NCBI GenBank assembly: GCA_026182355.1
Contig: JAPFBL010000259.1
Location: 266,501 to 330,500, forward strand
Direction: 5' to 3'
Source of the DNA: Hermatobates lingyangjiaoensis
Lineage: Eukaryota; Arthropoda; Insecta; Hemiptera; Hermatobatidae
Length of the DNA stretch: 64,000 nt
Positions 49,225 to 60,664 of this stretch are shown here, one piece after another (the stretch's first letter is position 1; each line of letters begins with the position of its first letter). The notes below the pieces were generated by a model. It saw only the letters and a program-made list of their open reading frames with translations, was not told the DNA's origin and searched no databases. The position numbers were made by a program, and so were the translations under genes.

Positions 49225-49485
49225 ATAGAAGAGCCTTTGTAATTTTTCAGGTTCAAAGATATATTATCATTCAAGTATGAAGGCTTTGCATAAATTGCAA
49301 AATGAAATTGACATAAATATAAATTTATATTCCCGGATTTTTTTTTACTTTCAGTTAATTTACTCTTAATATTCTTCATTATGATAATTTTGTAAGTTTT
49401 TATTATTTCTATTTCATAATTTTCTTCAGTTTTACTTATTATTTCTCAGCTCTTCTCTTATTCCTAGTTTTTTTTTTTTTTTTTG
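49225..49485. other. AT-rich DNA, nothing recognised
   Basis: Ends in a run of about 16 T (49470-49484). Confidence 0.5.
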
Positions 49486-49489
49486 ACTT

Positions 49490-49795
49490 GAGCCGGGCAC
49501 GCGTGTGACAACACTGTTGGTCTCCAACCGTCGAAAGTGCACTTGGTGTCCCTATCTGAACTCTCCTAATGACGGTTCAACCCAAAATCAGAGACTAGAA
49601 GTATGTTCGTATCTTTACTCTGTGTCTATAGTTTACTGTGAAACGTTTGTTTGACTCCAACAAACAGCTTCGCATGTGCGCTTGGTGTCCCCATCTCAAC
49701 TCTCCTGATGACGGTTCAACCAAAAATTACAGACAGTAAGTTTGTTCGTATCTTATTTCTGTGACTATAGTTTAGTGTGAAACGTAAATTCTGTT
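49490..49795 (+). mobile_element. PLE family C fragment, two tandem degenerate copies
   Basis: Two successive copies of CTTGGTGTCC, CATCT(G/C)AACTCTCCT(A/G)ATGACGG, TTCAACC(C/A)AAAA and TGTTCGTATCTT are about 135 bp apart. Copy 2 has core CTGATGA, C, GGT/ACC, but AAAAATT in place of GAAAATT; copy 1 has CTAATGA. Tandem head-to-tail arrangement is a known PLE habit. Both are predicted inactive. Confidence 0.5.
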
Positions 49796-49799
49796 GTAT

Positions 49800-51105
49800 A
49801 GATATCCTATTGTGAATCATCCTGACCTCTTAGAATAAATAATATAGTACATGTCGAGATGGAATAGAGTCATGGCATGTTTATTGGTAATGGTATGAGG
49901 TGGGGGGGGGGGGGGTAGGTTCTGGCATCAGATCCATGACTGTTGCAGTTAAGAGGACACACTGGGGATGCAGCAGACGCCAGTATCACCCAATGCTATA
50001 AATCCTTGACTACAAGACAGCAGGTGGCCGAGGTGGACTCGTGCCAATAGTCAGATGGACGTCTTCCAGACACTAACTGGAAACGTCGTCCATGACCGCA
50101 ACCCCTCACCAGTCAGAGGAGAAGCAATAAATATCAACCACGGCGTCCATGTTCTCATAAACAATAAACACTTATTTATAGCCCCGCTTTATTCAAAGTC
50201 AACTTTAAATTTAGACTCACGATTTCATAATAGTGTTATTAATATTTTAACTTTCATAAATTCATATACTCACAAGTACTTCAAAACCTTAACATCACAA
50301 ATAAACACGACGAACACATTATCTCATCACATTTAAAAAATATACTTTACTTATAGTAAAGTAAAAAATTAATACATTTGGTTAGTCCTCGAGCAAACAA
50401 TATAAAAGAATGTCACTTATCAGGAATCAGTCCATGTCAAAGTTTAAATCAAACTTTGAAACACATTTCGGTATTATTCAAATCTTTTTTCATTGGCAGA
50501 CGTATTATACCAAAATTTCTAAATTTATTATTTCTTGTCGTTCTTCACATTTGTGTTTCATAAATAATGTCCTTTTACACATCTAAGCATCCCTGTGCAG
50601 GTAACTACCTGCAGGTAAGTTAATAGCAAATGAGAGCTATAGCAAGAGCTGTAAGAGTAACTTTAGGCCGAGTGCAGCTAAGAAGCGCAGCTATTCAGTC
50701 ACGTACTGTGGTAATCGAGTTGTCATTGGTAGAAGTCCATTCAATATTTAAACCATTTCTTTTACTTTACTATAAAAAAGTAATCGTCATAAAAAAACGA
50801 TATCAAGATTTTGGCGGAATTATATGTTTTGAAGTCTTCGAAGTCCTTTTGTGGTGTTATTAAATGATGTCAAGTGTATTTGGTTGATATATGTGTGTCA
50901 AAAATTTATGGTTCTGCTATATTTCTCACCTTTCTTTTTACACAAAAATACGCCTTATGGTATAGATGTGCCCTGTTATTATGGGTAATATCGCATGATG
51001 GAAAAGTTTATAGACAACATTCCCCCCTCAAACCTAAAACTACTAAATCTAGAGTGCTATAGTTTGGTGATTATTATGTAACTAATAATAGCATTAACAA
51101 AAAAA
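49800..51105. other. Unassigned DNA
   Basis: A G run of about 15 lies near 49902-49916. A 93-codon frame (50055-50336) is not recognised. The end of the 1.7-kb repeat (ATACTTTACTTATAGTAAAG) occurs alone at 50341-50363. No gene supported. Confidence 0.4.
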
Positions 51106-51117
51106 AAATCAGAAATT

Positions 51118-51482
51118 TATAATAACCGGAAAGGTCAAATTGGTATAAAATGTAAAATTTTTGGCTTATCATTGATTTTAAAAGATTTCGGATACGACAA
51201 AGGGGAAAATAACCGGAAAGGTCAAATTGGTATAAAATGTAAAATTTTTGGCCTATCATTGATTTTAAAAGATTTCGGATACGAAAAAGGGGAAAATAAC
51301 CGGACAAATAACTGGAAAGGTCAAATTGCTATAGAATGTAAAATTTTTGGCGTATCATTGATTTTAAAAGATTTCGGATACGACAAAGGGGAAAATAACC
51401 GGAAAGGTCAAATTGGTATAAAATGTAAAATTTTTGGCCTATCATTTATTTTAAAAGATTTCGGATACGACAAAGGGGTAAA
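51118..51482. repeat. 87-bp tandem repeat, four units
   Basis: Unit anchors (AAGGTCAAATTG) lie at 51131, 51218, 51317 and 51404: period 87, with a 12-bp insertion (ACAAATAACTGG-like) in the third. Because 87 is divisible by three, one plus-strand frame stays open for 109 codons (29-residue repeat with LILKDFGYDKGENN) and one minus frame for 77. No start context, signal or known domain; coding is not supported. Confidence 0.85.
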
Positions 51483-51659
51483 ACTGTTCCACAGGCATTA
51501 ATAATATTATACCAAAGAATACCATGTCACAACGGAATGTACTGAATAACTTTTTATTGAAAATTCAGGTACCGTAATGGTCGTTATTGTACATTTTATG
51601 ATTTAAGAAAATTATTTTTTTTTACGCTCAACGAATAACTGTCCAAAAAATAAAATAAA

Positions 51660-51790
51660 AAATTTATAGGGTTCCATCAGCATTTCCTAGTAACTGCATT
51701 CGCAGGTAAACAGTAACAATTATATTAAATTGGTAGCTTTTACATTGTTTAAAACACCTATTATGACTTTCGTAGATAGTTTTACTAAAC
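51660..51790. repeat. Segment duplicated at 53050-53175
   Basis: GGGTTCCATCAGCATTTCC, TAGTAACTGCATTCGCAGG and CCTATTATGACTTTCGTAG recur at 53058 onward with about 10% differences. Confidence 0.75.
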
Positions 51791-52020
51791 TCAGAAGCCT
51801 TAAGAAGAACACTATGTGTTCGAAGCGCGGTGTTTATACTATTAAATAGGCCTCTCATCTACAGACTTCTACAATACTATAGAAACATTAAAATATAGCC
51901 AAAAATCAGTTGTCGACAAGTTTAATGTTATGTTTACCTTATAGTAAAATTGAGTGTAGGCCGCTCCAGATTTTTCTATATGTGGAGACTATTTCATTAG
52001 CTTTTTACCCTACAAACATT
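51785..52020 (+). mobile_element. PLE family B 3' half, degenerate
   Basis: CCTTAAGAAGAACACTATGT, GTTCGAAGCGCGGTGTTTAT (core and helix III damaged) and the family B end TATGTGGAGACTATTTCATT, AGCTTTTTACCCTACAA. Between them sits a 140-bp segment (51848-51985) repeated at 52369-52497. Confidence 0.6.
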
Positions 52021-52497
52021 ATTGATTATCTTAAGTTTTATATTACATTTATACGATAGCCTGTTTTGCTATAATGGGGCGTACTTTAACTTTTCGGTTA
52101 TATCATCCATTATGACAAAACTGGGTCATGCCTTTTTTACATGAAAGCTCTTTCGCCACATCCCAGAAGTACTAGTCCTAAACGACGATAGAAGCAACTA
52201 AACCTGCAGGATAGACCCAATGACCTCATGGAGCTTCCACGGAGCAACTAAACCTACAGGATAGACCCAATGACCTCATGGAGCTTCCACGGAGCAACTA
52301 AACCTGCAGGATAGACCCAATGACCTCATGGAGCTTCCACGACTAAATAAACTTTGTTATCAACTTATTAGGCCTCTCATCTACAGACTTCTACAATACG
52401 ATAGCAACATTAAAATATAGCCAAAAATCAGTTGCCGACAAGTTTAATGTTATGTTTACCTTATAGTAAAATTGAGTGTAGGCCGCTCCAGATTTTT
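51848..52497. repeat. 140-bp direct duplication enclosing three 51-bp tandem units
   Basis: Copies at 51848-51985 and 52369-52497 share GGCCTCTCATCTACAGACTT and GAGTGTAGGCCGCTCCAGAT. Between them, 52190-52341 holds three units of about 51 bp (GGAGCAACTAAACCTGCAGG, ATAGACCCAATGACCTCATG, GAGCTTCCAC). The stretch before the units (TTTACATGAAAGCTCTTTCG) is related to 57938-58062. Confidence 0.75.
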
Positions 52498-52499
52498 TT

Positions 52500-53045
52500 T
52501 TTTATAATGATGAACAGTTTATTAAGCAAGATAAGATCTTTTTTCCTGACATCATGAAATACATTATACCTTTGATTATGAATGCGCTCTTAAGATTTGA
52601 GATATAATGAAGAAACAAGCATAACTAGAGATATAAGATTAAGAGAAGTGAGGTGTGTTATTAGAGATACAACTGGCTGATAAGAGGTATCCGGATCGAT
52701 GATAACATTAAGAGTCGTAGGCCGCAGCTGAGCTCAGTCATACGGGGGGCAGAATATTAATACTGTCTGTAGCGCAAGCGGAATACTTAAAGGGATATTC
52801 CAACACAACCCTCAATTCACTGGCCTCAGTCCTACCGAATATATAATCGCCACTAATAACTGTCTCTCCTAAACCAAACCACGTCAATGCTACACAAACA
52901 CTATTATTTATTACTAACCTTACGTCAAATACTAAAAATAGAAATTGTTTTTTTACTTCCATCTACCTGTTTACAGTTTTCTAAACTTTCTTATTGCCTA
53001 TTATAATCTAATATCTCTGGAAAGCACTGCAATATAAATGCACTA
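52500..53045. other. Unassigned DNA
   Basis: Nothing recognised. Confidence 0.5.
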
Positions 53046-53639
53046 TTTCCTTCTAATAGGGTCCCATCAGCATTTCCCAGTAACTACATTCCCGGGTAAA
53101 CACTAACAATTCTATTAAACTGGCAGTTTTTACATTGTTCAAAATACCTATTATGACTTTAGTAGATAGTATTATCTCCTAAAAAAACGGTGATTATTAA
53201 TTAGCGTATATTTGGGAATTATAACTGTAGTAAATAGATATTCTTGCAATTTATATTTGTCCCTTGTTATTATTAGTACCATATTTGTGTTAATAAGAAA
53301 ATAAAACAATAAGACGATAAAATATTGTGTTTGTAATTATATTGGCAACACTGTTTTTTACTGTTATATAGTTCAGATTGTTGGATGTTATCAGATTTAG
53401 AGGTTAGAAGGTTGAGGTGCCTTGACAATTGACAAAGGCTTAAGTCAAACTATGGTGGTTTTCAAACTAGTCAAACAAGAAACAACTAATATTTTGGCGT
53501 CACAACTGCCATTTTATATATATTCTTAAACTTAGCAGTACCTTTTAAAATACATGTAAATTTCATTGAAATTGCACACTTAATATATTAGTGAGAAACG
53601 TGAGATTGGTAAATCACAGGACGCAAAAATATATTATAT

Positions 53640-53720
53640 TATATTATTTTTTTATTAATATATATGTTTCCGCGGCACACCAAGGAGATAATGGTGGCAC
53701 ACACTTTGGGAATCACTGAG
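53640..53720 (-). mobile_element. hAT-type terminus, single end
   Basis: Minus strand begins CAGTGATTCCCAAAGTGTGT, GCCACCATTATC, GGTGTGCCGCGG: a hAT-like 5' end. The matching far end was not found, so the element is truncated or longer than I can trace. Confidence 0.5.
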
Positions 53721-53724
53721 TTAA

Positions 53725-54820
53725 GTGAATAGAGCCAACATCTCCGCGAGCCTCGACACTTTTGCCAGATTATGGCTGATTTGGTTGCAGTTTACAGTCA
53801 TTGGTCATGATAATTTGAAATAACCTCTGAACTAGAAGAGAAGAAAAGTGATGTTTACTAATGGGAGACTTTTGTAAATGGAGAAGGTCTAGTGAAAGCG
53901 TTGTGAACTAGGGAGATATAATGGGGAGAGTATAACGATAAGATAAAGCTGATGCCTCCCCAACGGGCAGGCAAGGCCTTCAGTAAATAAAAAGCACCTG
54001 GAATACCCTTGAAGAAAGCAGGATAAATCAACGACCCAAATAGAAATGATGACCAAAGCCAACACCTTAGTTCTAACATCCTACCAGGAAAATACGTCTT
54101 AAAAACAACTATTTTTAGAAAGAACCAGGCTCCCTTGAGGCAAACAGCGTTTATTTTCCTTTAGCTCTCTTGACAACCGTTGAAGCTGTTAGAGGAGAGC
54201 TTTTAGTGCAACAATTTAGAATTTAATACCTCCAAAGTGGCTTGCGTAAAATTGGTCCTGTTATTTATAAAGTGAACTCTCATAGCAGCGGCATCGAATG
54301 CATGACAAAGCCAACATTAATTCTGAAGCATCTAAGGAACAACTCTGAACAATATAATATTTTTAGATAGACGTCCTTCCAACAGCTTTATTCCTTAAGT
54401 TACACCTTAAAAGTGTCATTATCAGTTCCTTAATACAATTCATTTAATTATAGCCTTACTTTTATTCAAAACTTAAGGTTTTATTCAAGCAAATATAGAC
54501 TTAAGTACCCTATTGTTTAATATAAATACAGTTACCTGACGCATATAATATTCTTTACTCTTTACAGTTAACTAGATAACTATATATAAGTGCAACAATC
54601 CTTAGATAACTTCAATTAATAAGCCTTATTTATAGGAAACTAACGTGTTTTCAAGCAATGCTGGCACTTAATCACTGCTAGTTTAATATAAAACAGTACC
54701 ACATATAATTTTATCTTTATCAGTTAATTATATAATTATCACCAATAATGATTAAAGTATTAAAAACAAGTTCATGACTTATATTGAATGTGTTATATAT
54801 ATATATTTATTAATACGGTA
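53725..54820. other. Unassigned DNA
   Basis: No feature recognised (a 73-codon minus frame at 53858-54079 is without motif). Confidence 0.4.
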
Positions 54821-54831
54821 CTGTTTTCTTG

Positions 54832-54954
54832 AGTTCCATCATAAATAGTTAAAGATGCAATGTTATCTAGTTTATATTTTTAAGGATTGTTAAGTTCCAT
54901 CATAAATAGTTAAAGATGCAATGTTATCTAGTTTACATTTTTAAGGATTGTTAA
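54832..54954. repeat. 60-bp tandem duplication
   Basis: Two adjacent copies of AGTTCCATCATAAATAGTTA, AAGATGCAATGTTATCTAG, TTTTTAAGGATTGTTA with one base difference. Confidence 0.85.
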
Positions 54955-55194
54955 AATAATAATGTATTATAAATGTATTATAGATATATATTATGGTGAT
55001 ACATATTATAATAGATATATATTATAATATGTGTATATGTATATATGTTTATATATAATGGGTTGTACTAAAAAAACAGTGGTTCAATAATATGTCGCTT
55101 GGAACAGCACATGTAATGACAGTTAACGGTTGTTTGCAAATGTAACAGAACCAAGCCTTCAGTAAGTTCTTTTTTCAATTTGTTTATGATGTTT

Positions 55195-55330
55195 TTAAAG
55201 TAGAAATGAAAAAATGTCCATTGTTTATTGTTTTTTGTTAGTTTATAGCCCTGAGGATGTCTTGAAATAAAGACGAAACGTTGGCAAAAAGGTGATTCCA
55301 TATATTTACCCTGACCAAACTCCGAGAAAA
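55195..55330 (+). mobile_element. PLE-like fragment, family E
   Basis: It carries the well-formed family E hammerhead and following segment (AAGGTGATTCCATATATTTA). No coding part was found nearby. Confidence 0.45.
55251..55282 (+). ncRNA. Hammerhead motif, family E (ACGT class), well formed
   Basis: CTGAGGA, extra T, stem II GTCTT/AAGAC (5 bp) with loop GAAATA, GAA, palindrome ACGT, cleavage base T55282. Helix I GCC (55248-55250) pairs with GGC (55283-55285). All conserved positions are present. Sequence differs completely from families A-D while the pairing is kept. Confidence 0.7.
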
Positions 55331-55456
55331 AGAAAAAGTGTTTTGTATATATTTATTTGTAGTAGCTCTCTGACGAGATAGTTTAGGAGGCCTCAGAGCT
55401 TATTTTTCTTCATTTCGATTTTTCCCCTACGGCATTTTGTCTCATATACATATCTT

Positions 55457-55748
55457 AGGTGTTGCTGGTCTGAATACTGGGCGGTGACTGGCTGTTGGCT
55501 TGGCGAGTAGCTGGTGGTTGGTCACCTAGTAGCTGCAGTGTGCGTGAAACCCCGGTGTGTTTAATTGTGTGAAATCCCGGTCTGTAGTCAGACTACAGAT
55601 ATACAAAGCCATGAAAATCATGAAACATAACCCATTAATTAATCGTCAACACACCGGGGTTTCACGCACACTGTAGCTACTAGGTGAACACCAGCTACTC
55701 GCCAAGCCAACAGCCAGTCATCACCCAGTATTCAGACCAGCAACACCT
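55457..55748. mobile_element. Foldback element with about 100-bp inverted arms
   Basis: Left arm 55457-55560 (AGGTGTTGCTGGTCTGAATA, GGCTGTTGGCTTGGCGAGTA, GTGAAACCCCGGTGTGT) and right arm 55649-55748 (its inverse, ending CCAGCAACACCT), with few mismatches and an 88-base spacer that contains the small palindrome CTGTAGTCAGACTACAG. No coding content. Superfamily unknown. Confidence 0.8.
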
Positions 55749-55749
55749 G

Positions 55750-56735
55750 GGAAGTCGAGGATTGCTTCACTACGGTTTCTTGCCCATATGAGGAATTCGG
55801 GTTTGAAATATCAATCGCAGACTAAGTATTTTGCCTTGTGCAATTTTTAGCTATGCTATTTATACATGTCAAAAGTTACAGATATAATAAATCAACATGT
55901 TACGAGAGAACATATTAAGAGATCAATACTTGTTACCTGTACTAGAGTCAAACGTAGAAGGAGATTTCAACTTACCTGAAACAGAAAATATTTATTAAAA
56001 ATATTATATTTCCAATATTGCAGTTGTTTTTATAAGGATAAAAAACTGTCAAGAGGACTGATTAGTTCATTAAAATTCGCTCTAAAAATGTTCCAGGCCT
56101 TGATAAATAAATATCAGACATCAAGGAGAAATTTGTGTTAAAAATTCTGAAAGAAGAGAAATAAAAATTCGATTTATTTTATATTTATATTTTTTTATTA
56201 TTTTAGGCAAAGGGTTGTAACTGGAGAGAGAATGCAGCTTCTATTTATTAATGTAGGAAGCTTTCTTTATTACATTTCGAAGTCCTCTGAATGTTTTTTT
56301 GACTTATAAGGGTCTCCATTTTGTTGATGTATAAGGGTTCAATTTTATGTTTCAAAAAAGTTAGAAACTGTAACGCATGTTATTTGCCACAGCAAAAGAC
56401 AAAATTACATAATTTCAACTTTATGTAAAGTTCCTTTCAGATGGCTGCTTCCCATAAACATAACTTACAGCTTACTTATAACCTATAACTTACCCATAAA
56501 CATTACTTATAACTTACTTATTTAAAGTTCTTTAATCACGATTCAGCAAGTTTGACTCTACACTAACACTCCTGAGCTTTTTCCTTATTCAACAGTAGAT
56601 CTTTCTAACATCTGTTTACCTGACATCTTAGAAGCCACCAATCAAAAGTAGTAGCAAGATTTCTTGAACATAATTCAGATATATGTTTTATATATCTACC
56701 CGTGACCAATTGTGTCACTTAGAAATTATAACAAC
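55750..56735. other. Unassigned AT-rich DNA
   Basis: Short AACTTACT(T)ATAA repeats near 56460-56530; otherwise nothing. Confidence 0.5.
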
Positions 56736-56739
56736 AGGT

Positions 56740-57690
56740 ATTGGAAATAATTCACTGAACATGATTGACAGGGATAATTTTAATTGCTGTTTCTTGTTAT
56801 TAAGGCACGGAAACAGATTCTTATATGGCCCAAGTTTTTGATATAGTATTCTTAACATGACTCAAAATATATACACAGTAAGTATATTTATTTATAGTAA
56901 GTATAAATAAAAATCATTTATTTATTCATATAAATGAATGAAACATCAATTCAAGTTATATACACAATGAAATATATTTAAAATAAACAGAACTTGTGAA
57001 TTGAAATATTCAATTTATTTACCTAACATAAAATAACATTAATGAAAGGAATGTGTCTTTATGATATTACCTCAGAACATTCGTATTTTATCTGACAGTT
57101 GTATTCAAGTTTGTTTCTAAATACACGCATATTGTTTCTATTTCTAATATAAATTTGTTTATAAAATTATTCATTTTTAACCTCTAATGTAGTAGTTTAT
57201 TATATATTTGTTACATTTATTTATAATACATTTACAATACTGTCATCAGCGAGCACGCAAGCCTCTGGGCTACCTTGTATCCATGCTTTTACTTTATTAC
57301 CATTGTTTATTTTATTCAAGTTTTAAATTCAAAATTTTTTTTTTGTTATATTTATTTTTAACATATTTGTACTACTGTCATTGGCGAGCATGCAAGCCAG
57401 TGGACTACCCTGGCACCATGGCTTTAGTTTATTACGAGTGTTTACATTGTGCAAATGTTAAAAAAAAAAAAAATTTTTTTTGGTACATTTATATATAATA
57501 CATTTGCGCTACTGTCATCGGCGAGCACGCGAGACACTTGCTACTCTGGCTCCAATTTTGGAAATTTAGTGATGATTACCTTTTATTCAACATTATTCAG
57601 GTAGTAAATAATATATATTTAATTTCAGGACGCTATCTCCACGGAGAATGGGTGAACAAACCAACAAACAAACTCATGATCTTTATATAT
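56740..57690 (-). repeat. Repeat with three tandem tRNA-like units, second copy
   Basis: It is the inverse of 36990-38215: trailing part 56740-57180, units with heads near 57275, 57405 and 57545 (plus-strand text GGCGAGCATGCAAGCC, GGGCTACC), leader near 57630-57690 (CTATCTCCACGGAGAATGGG). Three units versus six in the other copy. Confidence 0.75.
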
Positions 57691-57934
57691 GGAGATAACA
57701 TAATCAATGTCTGATTTCATTAAAATTAAATTTTCATCATCACAAGTAATCATTATAAAAGGTTTATTACCATTAATTTAATCAATGTTTTTGCAATATT
57801 TCCCAAGAAAAAAAATAAAACATAATGGTATAAACTGCCATAATACAGTGAAAAGAAACCTGTTTTGGTATTATTTAGCGCTCCCAGCTTATTCAGCCAT
57901 ATCGCTGAAAACAACAACAAAACAGACCGATGAC

Positions 57935-58065
57935 TTTTTTACGTGAAAGCTCTTTTGCCGCATCTTGGGAGCTACAAGCTCTAGCCTAGGATAGAGGCAA
58001 ACAAAACCTCCGAGATATGCCCGAGGTGGACCACGTTGAGGCGTGCTTCCACGACCCTACATTTA
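57935..58065. repeat. Segment related to 52130-52240
   Basis: TTTTTTACGTGAAAGCTCTT, TTGCCGCATC and GGCGTGCTTCCACGA parallel TTTTTACATGAAAGCTCTTT, CGCCACATCC and GAGCTTCCACGG. Unclassified repeat. Confidence 0.55.
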
Positions 58066-58069
58066 AATT

Positions 58070-60060
58070 AATTTTTTTTTTTTAAATTTAAAAAAAATAA
58101 AACTCTTATAACCATTTAATAAAAGTGAAAAGAAACCAAGCTCCAACACTGAGAAGCGCGTTATTATGTCATTCAGTACTTGTGTAATCTATTGACTCTC
58201 TACACGTCCCCAAAATTACGTCTTCACACAAAAATTTCGCTCCGATATTAGGGTCTCTTTCAATTATGACGAATGCTTCTCAATCTACCTGATTATTATG
58301 AACGTGTATGTTTAAATAGAAGAACTAATATTTAGTTTGAACCTCTTCTAACCAATAAAGCGCACAAATTAGCTGCTTAATAATTACTTATTGTAGTTAC
58401 TTTATAACGTGTTAAATTTAGTAGCTTAATACTAAGGGTGAACCTAAATAGTAGCTAATATGAAAAGCCATATCTTCAGGTTAATTAACCAAGCCAAAGA
58501 GGCATGAAACCTTAAATTGCACCATAAATTCCAATAAAAGGGACTAATAATATGGAAAATGACTTGAACTATACAGGCACTTAGTATGTGAAACAGTCAC
58601 CAGTCTGCATTATGCGAGGCCTGCCTGAAAGCCCAATACATTACGACCCATGTACTAGTCAGCCGTAACTCACCAGTTTTTAATTCATATTTCCCATTCT
58701 TCTTCCCAGATTTACTCAACTCAAATCTCTACTATAACTTTTTTAGAACTTAATAAAAACAAATGATTTTTAATTTTACAATAGTTTTGTATGATTCATA
58801 AAGGAGAAACTTGCCAAGACACACTTCATCTTCGCTATACCATTAAGCATCCATGGTAATTATTCAAAACAGAAATGACTCAACTTTTCATTGAAGCCAC
58901 TTTCAGAAAAAAAAAATGCTTAAAAGGCATTGAATTGTTTTGTATTTATAGGAAAGACTTTTGAACAATTTAACAGTCTTTTAATAAAACTTTTAAAAAT
59001 CAATGATTTTTAAATGTATAAAGTTTTTAAAACTGCATGTATAAGTATGAAACCATACTAAGCATATATAAGTATGAAAATTTTTACTAAGGAAGAAAAT
59101 TACAACGATTTCAAAAATCTGGAGTTGTCTAAACTCAACCATTAGTATAAGCAAATGAGTTTCCAAACTTATTCTCCATTAAATTCTTTTACTATAAATT
59201 TAGTTGTCTCTATTTGATCAATTATCTTTGTAGAGGCGGTTTTCCATCATAAGAAGAACGAAAGTGGTGTGAGGCAAGGGCAATGATTGAACGAATGGGG
59301 ACAAGAAGGTGAATCCTACTCAGGAGGACTGAGGCACCGGCACGAAGTAATGTACAAACGGTTTCCGTGTCGGGTATTGCCAGGAAATAGGATGTGGTTT
59401 TTTAGTGGATCGGGACCCCCAACCCCACATACCCTAAGCAAGACGTCTTGCTAAGGGATCTGATGAACAGATTTTTCCACATCCTACGACGAAAAAAAAA
59501 AATTTAATCAATTATAGCAAAAATATAACTAATATTATAGAAACGTTTAGTGCCTATATATTTAACTATAATACTAATATAAAATATGTTCTCAGTCAGT
59601 GTTTCTGGTTTAAAATTTATCAAATAGCGATGTTTTGGTTATTTTTACAGGTCTACAAAACGGCGAAAAAAAACAAAATTGATACGACAAACTACAAAAA
59701 TATTTGCATTGACAAAAATAGATAACTATAATGTGTGGAGTTATAAAAGTAAAAACTATTTGAGTAAAAATAAAAGGAATATACAAGAAATAATTTAAAA
59801 ATTAAGAAAAACTATGCAATTTGACATAGTTTTTTTTCTTTTGTTTTGTAAACTTGTAAAAATTGTTTAGCAGAAAAACCAAAACTTTGGAATTTGGGAG
59901 TTAGATTTGAAAATTTGAAAACAAAAAGTGTTTAGATTTCGTTTTAATAATAGTCTATCATATGATATATTCCGTTTGCGTTTAACTGTGTATAGCATGT
60001 TATCTGTAATTGATAAATACGTAGCTTTTTTTTTTTTTTTTTTTAAGCAGAGCACATATT
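58070..60060. other. Unassigned DNA with a GC-rich patch
   Basis: 59235-59490 is distinctly GC-richer than its surroundings and holds a 26-bp near-perfect palindrome (59432-59457, centre GACGTC). It could be a transposon fragment or a piece of a structured RNA gene; I do not recognise it. The rest is AT-rich. Confidence 0.4.
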
Positions 60061-60069
60061 AAAGTCAAT

Positions 60070-60253
60070 GCTCCCGAGCCTGTACGATTTCAGGTACTCG
60101 TTAAAGATCCCTACTCTAAATACATTTGAGTTAGGTAAAAATTTAGGACTCCCACTGTAGAATCAATCTTCATTGTGTGGTATCACAAAGGGCCAATGCT
60201 CAGCCTACGTGTCTTCCCTTGTGGAACTGCCACTGCAACCTAACCTAACCTAA
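60070..60253 (+). mobile_element. SINE, 5'-truncated
   Basis: It starts in the body (CCCGAGCCTGTACGATTTC), continues with TTGAGTTAGGTAAAAA, TGTGTGGTATCACAAAGGGC and CAGCCTACGTGTCTTCCC, and ends with three CCTAA units. 5' truncation is usual for retroposition. Confidence 0.85.
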
Positions 60254-60664
60254 AGTCAATGCAAATTTTCAAGTTTCCAGAATCTTCAAGGAAAAATGGG
60301 TTTAAATTTTTTTATAAAACTGATTTGACAGAAAATAAAATATAATGAAGACACCAATGAAGTTTCTTCATCCATTCTTCATTCATAAGTACCATTGTAA
60401 GACCATGTACGCATAAAGAAGTGTACATGGTCACATGATCTAGTGTTTCTTACGTCGTGAGACATTTAGATTTGTTAGAAGACATTGGGTAGACAACGAC
60501 CTAGCACAGGAAAGGCACACTTCAGCAGAAATGGGTTCAGTGAACTTTAAAATGAGTAAAGTTGTAAACATTTTAAAACATGTTTCTTTTATAGCTGTCG
60601 TTCTTTTCTATTTTCTATTATTTCTTTTATTTTTATTGTATTTTTTTTTACAGAACGTAAATAA

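Noticed and set aside
51118..51482. Repeat-containing protein gene
   Set aside because: Period divisible by three explains the open frame; no start context, no domain, both strands open.
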